Positions 33,323-42,285 of a stretch of DNA of 64,000 bases are shown here, one piece after another. The notes below the pieces were generated by a model. The model was not told the DNA's origin. It did not search any database and saw only the letters and a list, made by a program, of their open reading frames with translations. Made by a program: the position numbers and the translations under genes. Source of the DNA: DASUPK01 sp035265665 (GTDB taxonomy: Bacteria; Actinomycetota; Thermoleophilia; Solirubrobacterales; 70-9); the NCBI GenBank assembly GCA_035265665.1, contig DATFOK010000105.1, forward strand, positions 1-64,000, in the 5' to 3' direction. Each line of letters starts with the position of its first letter. Position 1 is the stretch's first letter.

Positions 33323-35181
33323 GGCGTCGGGGTGGTCGTGGTCGTCGGCGACGCGACTCCGACGGAGATCGTCACCGTGTCGCCTCGGCGACCGCGCGAG
33401 CCAGCGGGCGGGAACACGGAGATCACGCGGCCCACCTGACTGGGATCGTCGGTGGTCTCCTCCGTGACGGCCGGAGTGAAGCCGGCCTTCTTGAGGGCCG
33501 TCACCGCCGCCTTGCGGGCCTGACCGATGACGTCGGGCACGGTGATGGCGCCGGTCGAGGCGAAGATGGTCACCTGTGAGCCCCTGGCGACCAGCTTGCC
33601 GGCGCCGGGGCTCTGGCTCAGCACCTGTCCCTCGGGCTCGGTCGAGTCGCGCTGAACGAGGATGCCCGAGAGGCCGGCGTTTTGCAGCGCCGCCAGGGCC
33701 GCCTGGTCATCGAGGCCGACCACGCCGGGCACCTCGACCTGGTTGGTGCCGCGGGAGACCAGCACGGTCACCACCTGGCTAGTGGAGAGCTGGGTGCCGG
33801 CCGCCGGCTCGGTGGCGATCGCGCGCCCCTTGGGCACCGTGATCGAGAACTCCTCCCTGGTCGTCACCTTGAATCCGGCCTTCTCCAGTCGCGTCGTCGC
33901 GTCGGCCAGGCTCAGGCCGGCGACGTCCGGTACCGCGACGATCGCGGGCCCCGAGCTGACGCTGAGCGTCACCGTCGAGCCCTCCTCGGCCTTGCCGCCG
34001 CCACGGTCGGTGGGAATCGGGTCCTGCTCGACCACCTGGTTCCGCGGCGCCCCGCTGGGCACCGCCTTGATCGCGACGTCGAAGCCCTTGCCGTCCAGGA
34101 TCTCAGTGGCGGCGCCGACGTCCTGCCCGATCACGTCAGGGACCGCCACATGCGAGGGGCGGGTCAGCGCGAAGGCGACGAGCGCGGCAACCCCCGCGGC
34201 GAGCAGGGCGAGAACGATCCAGCGCCAGCGGCGCCGGCGGCGCTCGCGCTCCAGCTCCTCTTCCTCGTCGTAGGGCTCCTCCTCACCGGGGATGTCCGCC
34301 TCGCCCTCGGGACTGACGGCGGCATAGGCCGCGGTGTCCTGGGCGCGGGGGGTGTCGGGTGCCTTCTCGGCGGCGTCGAGTGCCTTGAGGAAGGCGTCCG
34401 CGTCCTTGAAACGGGCGTCCGGGTCCTTGGCGAGCGCCCGCATCGCCACCGCGTCGAGCGCCGGCGGGACGTTCGGGTTGATCGCGCTCGGCCGTCGGGG
34501 CGCCTCGGAGACCTGCTTGAGAGCGACGGCGACCGCGCTGTCACCCTCGAACGGCACCCTCCCGGTGAGCGCCTCGTAGAGGATCACCCCGATCGAATAG
34601 ATGTCCGAGCGCGGCGTGGTCGGCTTGCCCTGCGCCTGCTCGGGCGAGATGTACTGCGCCGTGCCCATCACCGAGCCGGTGGCGGTGATGTCGGAGTTCT
34701 CGCCGGCGCGAGCGATGCCGAAATCCGCCACCCGCGCGCGCCCCTCGTCATCGATCAGGACGTTCTGCGGCTTCAGGTCGCGGTGCACGATCCCCTTGCG
34801 GTGGGCGAAGCGCGCCGCGTTCAGGATCTGGCGGGTGAAGTCGATCGCGTCCTTGGGGCTCATCCCACCCTTGACCAAGTCCTTCATGGAGGGGCCGTCG
34901 ACGTACTCCATGGCGATGAAGAAGGTGCCGTCGAAGGCGCCGCGATCGAAGATCCCGACGACGTTCGGGTGCTGGAGCCCGGCGGCGGCCTGCGCCTCCC
35001 GCTGAAAGCGCTCGACGAACTCGGCGTCCTGGGCGAAGCGCTCGTGGAGGATCTTGATCGCGACCTTGCGGTCGAGCTCGGTGTCGTCGGCGAGCCATAC
35101 GTCGGCCATCCCGCCCGAACCGATCTTCCGGTCGAGTCTGTAGCGCTCGTCGACGACCGTGCCGCGCTCCGGCTCAGCCAC
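33319..35181 (-). CDS. pknB: PASTA-domain Ser/Thr protein kinase
   Basis: A 620-residue receptor kinase that couples peptidoglycan status to growth. Kinase motifs: GSGGMADVWLADD, VAIKILHERF, HRDLKPQNVLI, DFGIARAG, GTAQYISPEQAQGK. A cytoplasmic acidic juxtamembrane region, one helix (WIVLALLAAGVAALVAF) and four PASTA repeats follow (starting VAVPDVIGQDVG, VAVPDVAGLSLA, VEVPGVVGLDDQ, ITVPDVIGQARK), which bind muropeptides. GTG 35181 overlaps the end of pbpA and matches the family N-terminus. It is the downstream kinase of the conserved fha-pstP-ftsW-pbpA operon. Confidence 0.96.
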   Translation of the reverse strand: MAEPERGTVVDERYRLDRKIGSGGMADVWLADDTELDRKVAIKILHERFAQDAEFVERFQREAQAAAGLQHPNVVGIFDRGAFDGTFFIAMEYVDGPSMKDLVKGGMSPKDAIDFTRQILNAARFAHRKGIVHRDLKPQNVLIDDEGRARVADFGIARAGENSDITATGSVMGTAQYISPEQAQGKPTTPRSDIYSIGVILYEALTGRVPFEGDSAVAVALKQVSEAPRRPSAINPNVPPALDAVAMRALAKDPDARFKDADAFLKALDAAEKAPDTPRAQDTAAYAAVSPEGEADIPGEEEPYDEEEELERERRRRRWRWIVLALLAAGVAALVAFALTRPSHVAVPDVIGQDVGAATEILDGKGFDVAIKAVPSGAPRNQVVEQDPIPTDRGGGKAEEGSTVTLSVSSGPAIVAVPDVAGLSLADATTRLEKAGFKVTTREEFSITVPKGRAIATEPAAGTQLSTSQVVTVLVSRGTNQVEVPGVVGLDDQAALAALQNAGLSGILVQRDSTEPEGQVLSQSPGAGKLVARGSQVTIFASTGAITVPDVIGQARKAAVTALKKAGFTPAVTEETTDDPSQVGRVISVFPPAGSRGRRGDTVTISVGVASPTTTTTPTP

Positions 35182-36607
35182 CGGAATCACCCTGGAGGAT
35201 CGATTCGGCGACCGCCTTGAAGATCGGGCCGCAGGTCGGGCCGCCGAAGCCGCTGGTCCGCTCCACGATGCAGGAGATCGCGATCTGTGGATCGCTCGCC
35301 GGTGCGAAGCCGATGAACCAGGCGTCGTTGACGCCGGGCGAGAGCTCCGCCGTACCGGTCTTGCCGGCGACGTCGATGCCCGAAACCGCACCGGCCGTGC
35401 CGGTTCCCTCCGCGACCACGTTTTGCATCATCTCGTTGAGCGTCGACGCGGTGTCCTCGCTCATGACGCGGCTCTGACGGGCAGGGTCGAGCCTCGTCTC
35501 GCGCCCGTCGGGATCGATCACCCTCGACCAGAGCCGCGGCTCCATGAGCTCACCGTTGTTGGCGACCGCCGCCGCGACCTCGGCCATCTGCAGCGGCGTG
35601 ACGCGCAGGCGTTCCTGCCCGATTGCGACCCGCCCGATGTCGATCGGGTCGCTGGGGCCGAGGAGCTTGTTCCCATCGAAGACCCCGCTGGTGGCCAGCT
35701 GGAAACCGGGATAGTCGAGGCGCGGCTTGGCGTCGAAGCCGAAGCGGGCCATGTACTCGAACATCGTGTCCTTGCCGAGCCTCTCGCCTGCCTGCGCCCA
35801 CCAGGTGTTGACCGAGTTGGTGAGAGCGGTCGTCATGTCGATGGTCCCGAACTGCTCCCCGCCGGAGTTGTTGAGCGGCACGCCGTCGATCTCGACCGGG
35901 GAGCGCCCACTCAGGGTCGAGCTGGGGGTGAACTCGCCGCTGTCGAGCGCGGCTGTCGCGGTCACGACCTTCATCGTCGACCCCGGCGGATAACCCGCCT
36001 GCGTCGCGCGGTTGAAGAGCGGAGCGCTGTCGTCGCGGTTGAACTGCGCGAAGCGCTTCGGGATCTGGTTGGGGTCGTACTCGGGGATGCTCACCATCGC
36101 CCTGACCTCGCCGGTCGAAGGGACGATCGCCACGACCGAGCCGCGGCGGCCGGCCAGTCCGTTCACTGCGGCCTCCTGGGCGGACGGGTCGAGCGACGAC
36201 TGCACCTTGTCCCCGACCTGGGCGTGGCCCTGGAGCTCGTCGAGGATCGAGAGGAACTCGGTCTTGTTGCCGACCAGCTCATCGTTGTGGGAGAGCTCGA
36301 AGCCGACCCGGCCCTGGGTCACGAAGCTGTAGCCGATCGGGTTTCCGAACAGGCCGCCCTGGGGGTACTGGCGCACGTAGACCCTGTTGTTGCCGCTGCC
36401 GACGGGCCGTGAGCGGGCGATCACCGATCCGTCGGCGGCGAGGATGTCGCCGCGCTTGATCTGCTGCTCCTCGAGCAGCGGCCTGCGGTTCGCCTGGTTC
36501 GCCTTCAGGTCGTCGGCGTCGAAGATCGACCAGTACGAGGTGAACCCGAAGAGCAGGGCGTAGAGAATCAGCAGGAAGCCGAAGAGCTTGATGATCTGCC
36601 TGTTCAT
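35174..36607 (-). CDS. pbpA: Class B penicillin-binding protein (PbpA-like transpeptidase)
   Basis: A 477-residue monofunctional transpeptidase that crosslinks peptidoglycan. One N-terminal helix (residues 8-25), a short dimerisation domain, then the catalytic domain: Ser210-x-x-Lys213 in PGSTMK, Ser265-x-Asn267 in TNSVNTWW, and Lys416-Thr-Gly in AGKTGTAE. Its ATG overlaps the ftsW stop and it overlaps pknB by 8 nt, the same order as in mycobacteria, so the SEDS protein and this PBP are probably a cognate pair. Confidence 0.96.
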   Translation of the reverse strand: MNRQIIKLFGFLLILYALLFGFTSYWSIFDADDLKANQANRRPLLEEQQIKRGDILAADGSVIARSRPVGSGNNRVYVRQYPQGGLFGNPIGYSFVTQGRVGFELSHNDELVGNKTEFLSILDELQGHAQVGDKVQSSLDPSAQEAAVNGLAGRRGSVVAIVPSTGEVRAMVSIPEYDPNQIPKRFAQFNRDDSAPLFNRATQAGYPPGSTMKVVTATAALDSGEFTPSSTLSGRSPVEIDGVPLNNSGGEQFGTIDMTTALTNSVNTWWAQAGERLGKDTMFEYMARFGFDAKPRLDYPGFQLATSGVFDGNKLLGPSDPIDIGRVAIGQERLRVTPLQMAEVAAAVANNGELMEPRLWSRVIDPDGRETRLDPARQSRVMSEDTASTLNEMMQNVVAEGTGTAGAVSGIDVAGKTGTAELSPGVNDAWFIGFAPASDPQIAISCIVERTSGFGGPTCGPIFKAVAESILQGDSGG

Positions 36608-37935
36608 CAGCCGATCCTCGTCTGGCTCTGAAGCCGCACGCGGCGGCGAGCCTTGTCCGAAACCATCAGGAGCAGGGCGAGCAGGACGAAGTTGGCGATG
36701 ATCGAGCTGCCGCCGTAGCTGATGAAGGGCAGGGTGACGCCGGTCAGAGGGATCACCCGTGTGACTCCCCCGATGATCACGAACGCCTGCAGGGCGAAGA
36801 TCGTCGTCAGACCTGTTGCGAGCAGCTTCGAGAAGCCGTCCTCGGCGAGGATCGCCGTCTTGTAGCCGCGCTCGGCGATCAGCGCGTAGATCAGAACTAC
36901 CGCCGCGCCACCGAAGAGCCCGAGCTCATCGACTATTACCGCGTAGATGAAGTCGGTGTGCGGGGCCGGCAGGATCGCGCAGCGGTCCGGGAAGTCGCTG
37001 TCGCACCCGGGCAGTTGCACGAGGGAATCGCCCAGACCTCTGCCGAACAGTCCGCCGTCCGCCTGGGCGAAGATCGACTGGGAGAGCTGATAGCCGGAGC
37101 CGCCGGCGTCGTGGAAGGGATCCAGCCAGATGTCGAAGCGCTCCTGGATGTGCGGCGCCGTCTGGGCGAAAAACCACGCCCCGATCACGAACATCGCGAG
37201 GCCGATGACCACGAAGGAGAGCCGGCCGGTCGCGACGTAGATCAGTGCGAGGAAGGCGCCGAAGAACATCACCGAGCTGCCCAGGTCGCGGATGAAGACC
37301 AGGAGGACCATTGCCGCGCCCCAGACGACGAGCAGGGGACCGAGGTGCTTGATCGGGGGCAGGACGAGCCCGAAGACGTTGCGAGCGCCGACCACCAGCA
37401 CCTCCCGGTGCTCGTTCAGGTAGCTCGCCAGGAAGACGACGATGCAGATCTTCGCCAGCTCGGTCGGCTGGAAGGTGATCGGCCCGAGGTCCACCGCGAG
37501 GAACGCATCGTTCGTCTGATGGCCGAGGAAGCGGGGCGTGATCAGGAGGACGATCCCCGCCAGCGCGATCACGTAGCGGTACCGCTCGAGCGCCTCGTAA
37601 GGGCGCAGGAAGATGATCGTCGCGGAGAAGAGGATGAGCCCGAGGACGAACCAGTTGGCCTGGTCCCGGGCGAGGCCCTCGTCCAGTCGGAAGAGCATCA
37701 CCATGCCGAAGGCGGCTAGCAGGGCGACCAGGGGAAACAGGTACGGGTCGGCGTCCGGAAGCCTGATCCGGATGACGATGTGGGTGGCGACGCAGAGGGC
37801 GAGGAAGTAGCCGCCGTAGAGCACGCTCAGGTTGCCGAGCTGATCCGAGTTGGTGATCAGCACGGCGGTGAATCCGGCCGTCACCAGGAGGGCGACCGGG
37901 ATCAGGGCGAAAAGCTCGCGAGTGCGCGCGCTCAA
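36607..37935 (-). CDS. SEDS peptidoglycan glycosyltransferase (FtsW/RodA)
   Basis: A 442-residue polytopic protein with about 10-12 helices. The lipid-II polymerase signatures are FQPTELAKICIVVFLASYL, FIRDLGSSVMFFGAFL, the large loop with GLFGRGLGDSLVQLPG and HTDFIYAVIVDELGLFGG, and GVTLPFISYGGSS. It polymerises glycan strands with PbpA. RodA versus FtsW cannot be settled from sequence alone; context is like mycobacterial rodA. It overlaps both neighbours. Confidence 0.95.
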   Translation of the reverse strand: MSARTRELFALIPVALLVTAGFTAVLITNSDQLGNLSVLYGGYFLALCVATHIVIRIRLPDADPYLFPLVALLAAFGMVMLFRLDEGLARDQANWFVLGLILFSATIIFLRPYEALERYRYVIALAGIVLLITPRFLGHQTNDAFLAVDLGPITFQPTELAKICIVVFLASYLNEHREVLVVGARNVFGLVLPPIKHLGPLLVVWGAAMVLLVFIRDLGSSVMFFGAFLALIYVATGRLSFVVIGLAMFVIGAWFFAQTAPHIQERFDIWLDPFHDAGGSGYQLSQSIFAQADGGLFGRGLGDSLVQLPGCDSDFPDRCAILPAPHTDFIYAVIVDELGLFGGAAVVLIYALIAERGYKTAILAEDGFSKLLATGLTTIFALQAFVIIGGVTRVIPLTGVTLPFISYGGSSIIANFVLLALLLMVSDKARRRVRLQSQTRIG

Positions 37936-39191
37936 CGCTTCTGCGCCTGCTTCTGCTTGCGGGCGGCCGCCTGCTGTTTCCGCTGTTGTGCCTTCTGTTT
38001 GGCCGCCTGCTGCGCGGCCCGGGCGGCTGCAGCGCGTTGGGCCGCCCCCTCCCTCTGGTTGATGTCGCTGATGAAGTCCGTCGCGTCGTCCTTCCCGCGA
38101 AGGTCATGGTCGGTCACCGCCCTCTGGCGTTCCTCCGACAGCGTCCCGACCTGCACCGGGATCGACGACTGCTCGGAGTAGAGGTTCACACCCAGCGGCA
38201 GCTCATACGGGAGCCCCCTGTAGACCGCCACGTTCCCCTGGTCGTCGGTGCCAAGGAAGTAGATCGAGCGGACGAAGAGCACCGCGCCGGCCACCACGGC
38301 CGCGACGACCAGCAGCCCCGCGGCCCACCGCAGCGCCCGCCGGCGCCGCGACGGTGTCGGCATCCTTCCCTGCCCGCGGAGCCGGTCGGTCGCCGCCCGC
38401 ATCCGCTCACCGGTCAGGCCGGCCTGCTCGGCCGTGCGCGAGACCAGGGTCGCGCCCTCCTCCTCCTGCGCGCCGGCATCGGCGAGCCGGAAGGCGACCG
38501 CCGTGATGTTGTCTCGGCCGCCGCCACGATTCGCCGCGTCGACGAGCTTGTTGACGGCGCTCCGCAGGCCCCGCGAGCCCGTCAGGATCTCCCGAATCTC
38601 CTCGTCGGAGACCATCGTCGTTAGACCGTCGCTGCAGAGCAGGAAGACGTCACCGTCGCGGGCGGGAAAGGTCATCGTGTCGACGTTCACGTCCGGCTCC
38701 GGCCCGAGGGCGCGGGTGATGATCGAGCGCTGCGGGTGCTCCTCGGCCTGCTCCTCGGTGAGGCGTCCCTGGCGGCGCAGCTCCTCGACCAGAGAGTGGT
38801 CCTTGGTCAGGCGCTTGAGCTGGCCGTCGCGCAGCAGGTAGGCGCGGCTGTCGCCAACGTGGCCGAGCGCGACCTCGTCGTCGCGCAGCATCGCCGCCGT
38901 CAGCGTGGTCCCCATCCCCGCGCGCGAGGAGTCCTTCTGCGCGAGCTGGTGGATCTCGCGGTTCGCCTTCTGCGCGATCTCTTCGAGCTGGCCCTCCGCG
39001 GGGGCACCCTCGTCCCGCGGGCCGCGCTCGAAGGCGCCGGCGGCGATCCGCGAGGCGACCTCGCCTGCCTGGGCGCCGCCCATTCCGTCGGCGACCGCGA
39101 AAAGCGGGGCCCTCGCGAAGTAGGAGTCCTCGTTGGCGTGCCGCTGCCGCCCGGTGTCGGTCTTGTGTGCCTCCTCAGCGACTTTCAGCAT
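37932..39191 (-). CDS. pstP: PP2C-family Ser/Thr phosphatase (PstP-like)
   Basis: A 419-residue membrane-bound phosphatase that reverses kinase signalling. Metal-binding motifs: RHANEDSYF, VADGMGGAQAGEVAS, MGTTLTAAML, GHVGDSRAYLL, LLCSDGLTTMV and GGGRDNITAVAF. One helix (AAGLLVVAAVVAGAVLFV) separates it from an external segment, which ends in an unusually long Ala/Gln/Lys tail (about the last 45 residues) likely to be helical and cationic. It overlaps fhaB by 1 nt and ftsW by 4 nt. Confidence 0.95.
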   Translation of the reverse strand: MLKVAEEAHKTDTGRQRHANEDSYFARAPLFAVADGMGGAQAGEVASRIAAGAFERGPRDEGAPAEGQLEEIAQKANREIHQLAQKDSSRAGMGTTLTAAMLRDDEVALGHVGDSRAYLLRDGQLKRLTKDHSLVEELRRQGRLTEEQAEEHPQRSIITRALGPEPDVNVDTMTFPARDGDVFLLCSDGLTTMVSDEEIREILTGSRGLRSAVNKLVDAANRGGGRDNITAVAFRLADAGAQEEEGATLVSRTAEQAGLTGERMRAATDRLRGQGRMPTPSRRRRALRWAAGLLVVAAVVAGAVLFVRSIYFLGTDDQGNVAVYRGLPYELPLGVNLYSEQSSIPVQVGTLSEERQRAVTDHDLRGKDDATDFISDINQREGAAQRAAAARAAQQAAKQKAQQRKQQAAARKQKQAQKR

Positions 39192-39658
39192 CAGGACACC
39201 TCGAAGCGGAACTCAGTGTCCCCGATCCGGATCGCATCGCCTGGCTGAAGCTCGGCCTCGCCGTGCAACTCGCGCGAGTTGAGGAGCGTTCCGTTCGTCG
39301 AGTTCATGTCCTCGACGAAATATGCCCCGGAGCGGTTGAACACGCGTGCATGGATCCCGGAGGCATAGCGATCGTCGAGGCGGATGTCGGCGTCCGCGGA
39401 GCGTCCGAGTGAGATTCCGCCGAAGAGGTCGAAGTGCTCCCCCTTATTGAGCCCGCCCCCTTCCTCGACCACCAGGAAAGCATCGGTCCCCGCCGGTTCG
39501 ACGCCGGCGGCCTCGTGATAGCCGGTCTCGAACCCCGGGGTGGCCGTGCCCCGCAGGTCCTTCAGCGAGCTCCGGGTCACCCAGAGCAGGAAGAGGAAGA
39601 GCACGGCAAGAAAGCCGAACTTGAGCGCAACCGCGAGCGGCTCGAGATCGCTATTCAC
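39191..39658 (-). CDS. fhaB: FHA-domain membrane protein (FhaB/FipA-like)
   Basis: A 155-residue protein: an N-terminal helix (LKFGFLAVLFLFLLWVT) and a C-terminal FHA phosphothreonine-binding domain with ISLGRSADADIRLDD, SGIHARVFN and DMNSTNGTLLN. In mycobacteria FhaB is a substrate of PknB and links kinase activity to the divisome. It is co-translated with fhaA (ATGA overlap) and pstP. Confidence 0.94.
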   Translation of the reverse strand: MNSDLEPLAVALKFGFLAVLFLFLLWVTRSSLKDLRGTATPGFETGYHEAAGVEPAGTDAFLVVEEGGGLNKGEHFDLFGGISLGRSADADIRLDDRYASGIHARVFNRSGAYFVEDMNSTNGTLLNSRELHGEAELQPGDAIRIGDTEFRFEVS

Positions 39659-40422
39659 TGCTCGATGTCGAAGGCGAAGACCTTGGTTCCGAGAGTGATC
39701 TCGTCGCCCGGCGACAGTCGGGCGTTGGCGACCCGGCGGCCGTTGACCTTGACCCCGTTGGTCGAGTTGAGGTCGACGATCTGCCAGTCCCCGACGTCGG
39801 AGCGGCGCAACTCGGCGTGGCGCCGCGAGATGTTGGGATCGTCGATGACGCAGTCGTTCTCCTTCGAGCGGCCCAGTGTCGCGGTGGGCCCATCCAGGAC
39901 GTAGCGCCGGTCGTCGACCGAGACGATCGCCCGGGTCTCGGAGAAGGCCGCATCCGGACGGCGCTTGGAGCGCGCCTTCTGCGCCTGGGTCGCGGAGTAG
40001 ACCATCGTGTGGCCGTGCTCGCCCTGCTCGGGCTCGGCGCCCTGCCGCTGCGGGGGCCTGACCAGACGGGTCTGGATTCCGAACTCGCCGAGGCGGAGGC
40101 GCTCGTCCTGGTCGAGATGGACGACCGGCCGGGTGAGCAGGTCGTAGTCGTGGTGGCGCGCGTGCTCGAGCAGGTGGCCGCTCAGCTCCTGGGCGAGCGA
40201 GGACTCGTAGTCCTTGAAGCGCTCGTAGTCCTCGGGACAGAGCCAGACGGTGTACTCATTCGGCACGTAGACCCGCTGTACCGACGCCGTCTTGTGGGCG
40301 TCCATCTCCTTGGCGAGCTTGCGCGCGATCTCCACCGGCTGCACGCCGGAACTGAAGGCGCGGCTGAAGACGCCTTCTACAAGGCCCTCAATGCGGGCTT
40401 CAAGGTTGCGCAGAACGCTGAT
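39655..40422 (-). CDS. fhaA: FhaA-like protein: DUF3662 plus FHA domain, probable ATC start
   Basis: About 255 residues: DUF3662 (residues 1-110, VQPVEIARKLAKEMDAH and YVPNEYTVWLCPEDYERF), a linker, and an FHA domain (TATLGRSKENDCVIDD, ISRRHAELRR, LNSTNGVKVNGRRV). It would bind phosphorylated wall-synthesis proteins. The first canonical start, GTG 40344, would discard 26 conserved-looking residues (SVLRNLEARIEGLVEGVFSR). These begin at ATC 40422, six nt after GAGGAG, and no ATG, GTG or TTG exists between there and the upstream stop. An ATC start is therefore proposed. Confidence 0.9.
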   Translation of the reverse strand: MSVLRNLEARIEGLVEGVFSRAFSSGVQPVEIARKLAKEMDAHKTASVQRVYVPNEYTVWLCPEDYERFKDYESSLAQELSGHLLEHARHHDYDLLTRPVVHLDQDERLRLGEFGIQTRLVRPPQRQGAEPEQGEHGHTMVYSATQAQKARSKRRPDAAFSETRAIVSVDDRRYVLDGPTATLGRSKENDCVIDDPNISRRHAELRRSDVGDWQIVDLNSTNGVKVNGRRVANARLSPGDEITLGTKVFAFDIEQ

Positions 40423-40489
40423 CGGGAGCTCCTCGGGTCGGTTGGCCGGCGTCTCGTGTTGAGCCGGAGCGAAATGCTAGTGGGGTTCG

Positions 40490-42148
40490 CTACGCAGGCG
40501 CATCGGAGCCGCGCTCCTCGAGAGGGGGCCGCGGGTAGGGCTCAGCCGCGCCTAGGCGGCGCGTGAGCAGGGCCGCTACCACGGCCGCCAGCAGAGCTCC
40601 GAAGAGCAGTCCCGGCGGGCTGGAGCCGCCGGCCACGAGGCGAAGCGCCGTGATCAGCCCCGCCGCCCAGATCAGCGCCCCGAGCGCGTCGAGCACGGGC
40701 GTCCTGCCGCGAATGAGCATGGGCAGGACCCAGGCGGCGAGCGCGAAGACGCCCGCCCCGGCGAGCACCGAGCCGTCGATCAGCGGGGCGACCACGTCAC
40801 CGACGGCGATCCTCGCCGAATCCGCCCAATGGGCGGGTGCATCCGCCACGGGGCCGAGCAGAAGCGTTCGGTGGGCGACCTCCTCCCAGGCGGCGAGCCA
40901 GAGATAGCCGATGCTGCCGAGCAACGCGCGTCCGGCAGCGCCGCGGGTGAGCCCGGCGAGCGCCGGATAGACCGGCCCCAACCCGGCGAGCCCGAGGATC
41001 GGCGCTAGCCCGGGCAGGGCGATCGCCGCGGGATCGATCGCGGCCAGCAGCAGCGGGGCACCAAGGACGAGGACGAGCGCGGCGACACCCGGCTCGCCGG
41101 CACCGAGCACGAGCCAGAGGAAGGCCAGCGCGAGCTGGAGCGCGTAGGCCGGGCGTGGCCGACCTATCGCGAGGGCGCCGGGGAGCAAGGCGGCTAGCGC
41201 GATGGGCGCCGGGGCGCCGGTCGCGATCAGCGCCGCGAGGCCGAGCGCGGCGACGCCGGCGGCCGGGAGAAAGCGGGTGACCTCCGGGCGGCGGCGCGGC
41301 TCCAGGAAGGCCTCGCCGTCGATACCGGCGATTGGGGGCAGCGGCTCACCATCGAGCTCGCCGGTATGGCCGGCGAGGGCCGCTCCCAGCTCGGAGGCGA
41401 GGGGTCGCTCCTCGGGATCGGGATCTAGGGCGGCGTCGATCGCCTGGGTCATCTGATCGGGAAGCTCCGGGCGCACCGCGGCGAGGGGCGCGATCGGCTC
41501 ACCGATCGCGCGGGCGGTCGCGGCGGGGCCCTCGCGGAGCAGCGGGTGCTCCCCGCAGAGGCACTCGTACAGGGTCAGCGCCAGCGAGTAGACGTCAGCC
41601 GCGGGACCCGGGCGCAGGCCGTCTGCCTGCTCGGGCGCCATGTAGGCGAGCGTCCCGACGACCGCACCGGTGGCCGTCAGCGTCTTCTCACCGGCGATGC
41701 GGGCGATCCCGAAGTCGACGAGCTTCGCCTGCTCGCCGCTCTCGACCAGGATGTTCTCGGGCTTCACGTCGCGATGGACGACTCCCGCGCGATGTGCGGC
41801 GGTCAACGCGGCGGCGGCATCAGCGCCGACTCGCGCAACGAGCCGGTCCGTGAGCTCCCCTCGCCTCCCGAGAGCGCGCAGGGTCTCTCCCTCGATCAGC
41901 TCGGAGACCAGGTAGGCGCGTTCGCCGTCGGTCGCGAGCTCGTACAGGGTCGCGATGTTCCGGTGGGTGAGGCGCGCAACGGCCTGCGCCTCGCGCGTGA
42001 CCCGCGGCGCGCCGTGCTCGCGGTCGATCACCTTCACCGCGACGGGGCGCTGCAGCCTCTCGTCCCAGGCGCGATAGACCGTTCCGAAGCCGCCGCTTCC
42101 GATCCGGTCCTCAATTCGGAATCTCCCCAGAACCACCTCACCGACCAT
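40490..42148 (-). CDS. Ser/Thr protein kinase with polytopic C-terminal membrane domain
   Basis: A 552-residue protein. The kinase domain (about 5-265) has GSGGFGTVYRAWDE, VAVKVIDRE, HRDVKPENILV, DFGIARIAG and GTLAYMAPEQADG. The second half (about 295-540) is a series of eight or nine hydrophobic helices rich in Ala/Leu/Gly with no known domain, unlike single-pass kinases. ATG 42148 starts the conserved VGEVVLGRFRIEDRIG; the frame is open upstream through a hairpin repeat. It precedes fhaA by 67 bp and may head the operon. Confidence 0.9.
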   Translation of the reverse strand: MVGEVVLGRFRIEDRIGSGGFGTVYRAWDERLQRPVAVKVIDREHGAPRVTREAQAVARLTHRNIATLYELATDGERAYLVSELIEGETLRALGRRGELTDRLVARVGADAAAALTAAHRAGVVHRDVKPENILVESGEQAKLVDFGIARIAGEKTLTATGAVVGTLAYMAPEQADGLRPGPAADVYSLALTLYECLCGEHPLLREGPAATARAIGEPIAPLAAVRPELPDQMTQAIDAALDPDPEERPLASELGAALAGHTGELDGEPLPPIAGIDGEAFLEPRRRPEVTRFLPAAGVAALGLAALIATGAPAPIALAALLPGALAIGRPRPAYALQLALAFLWLVLGAGEPGVAALVLVLGAPLLLAAIDPAAIALPGLAPILGLAGLGPVYPALAGLTRGAAGRALLGSIGYLWLAAWEEVAHRTLLLGPVADAPAHWADSARIAVGDVVAPLIDGSVLAGAGVFALAAWVLPMLIRGRTPVLDALGALIWAAGLITALRLVAGGSSPPGLLFGALLAAVVAALLTRRLGAAEPYPRPPLEERGSDAPA

Positions 42149-42153
42149 GGCCG

Positions 42154-42237
42154 CTATGAGTTCGCTCCCGGACCATCTTTTCCTGTAGACCGCATAGAAC
42201 GGGTTCTCCTCGGCTCCGCCTCGGAGCACCCTCGCAT
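42154..42237 (-). CDS. 27-codon upstream ORF in the kinase leader
   Basis: From the ATG inside hairpin repeat copy 4 (42237) the frame reads MRGCSEAEPRR and onward through a second ATG at 42195 (10 nt after GAGGAG) to TAG at 42156-42154, only 5 nt before the kinase ATG. The kinase start itself has no Shine-Dalgarno at normal spacing, so translational coupling is plausible. Confidence 0.3.
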   Translation of the reverse strand: MRGCSEAEPRRTRSMRSTGKDGPGANS

Positions 42238-42238
42238 C
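42197..42238 (-). repeat. Hairpin repeat copy 4 (kinase leader)
   Basis: On the minus strand it has GATGCGAGGGTGCTCC, GAGGCGGAGCC, then GAGGAGAACCC, nearly identical to copy 2 except for the loop (GGA for GAA) and the loss of one C in the 3' arm. It lies 49 bp before the kinase ATG. Confidence 0.65.
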
Positions 42239-42268
42239 TACTGAATTACATGCGTCAAGGGCCCTGTT

Positions 42269-42274
42269 CATACT
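42269..42274 (+). promoter_or_regulatory. Putative -10 element for the CARDB-like gene
   Basis: CATACT ends 11 nt before the TTG start at 42286, implying a leaderless or near-leaderless transcript. No convincing -35 is seen in the short divergent gap shared with the kinase. Confidence 0.3.
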
Positions 42275-42285
42275 GATGCGCGGTT

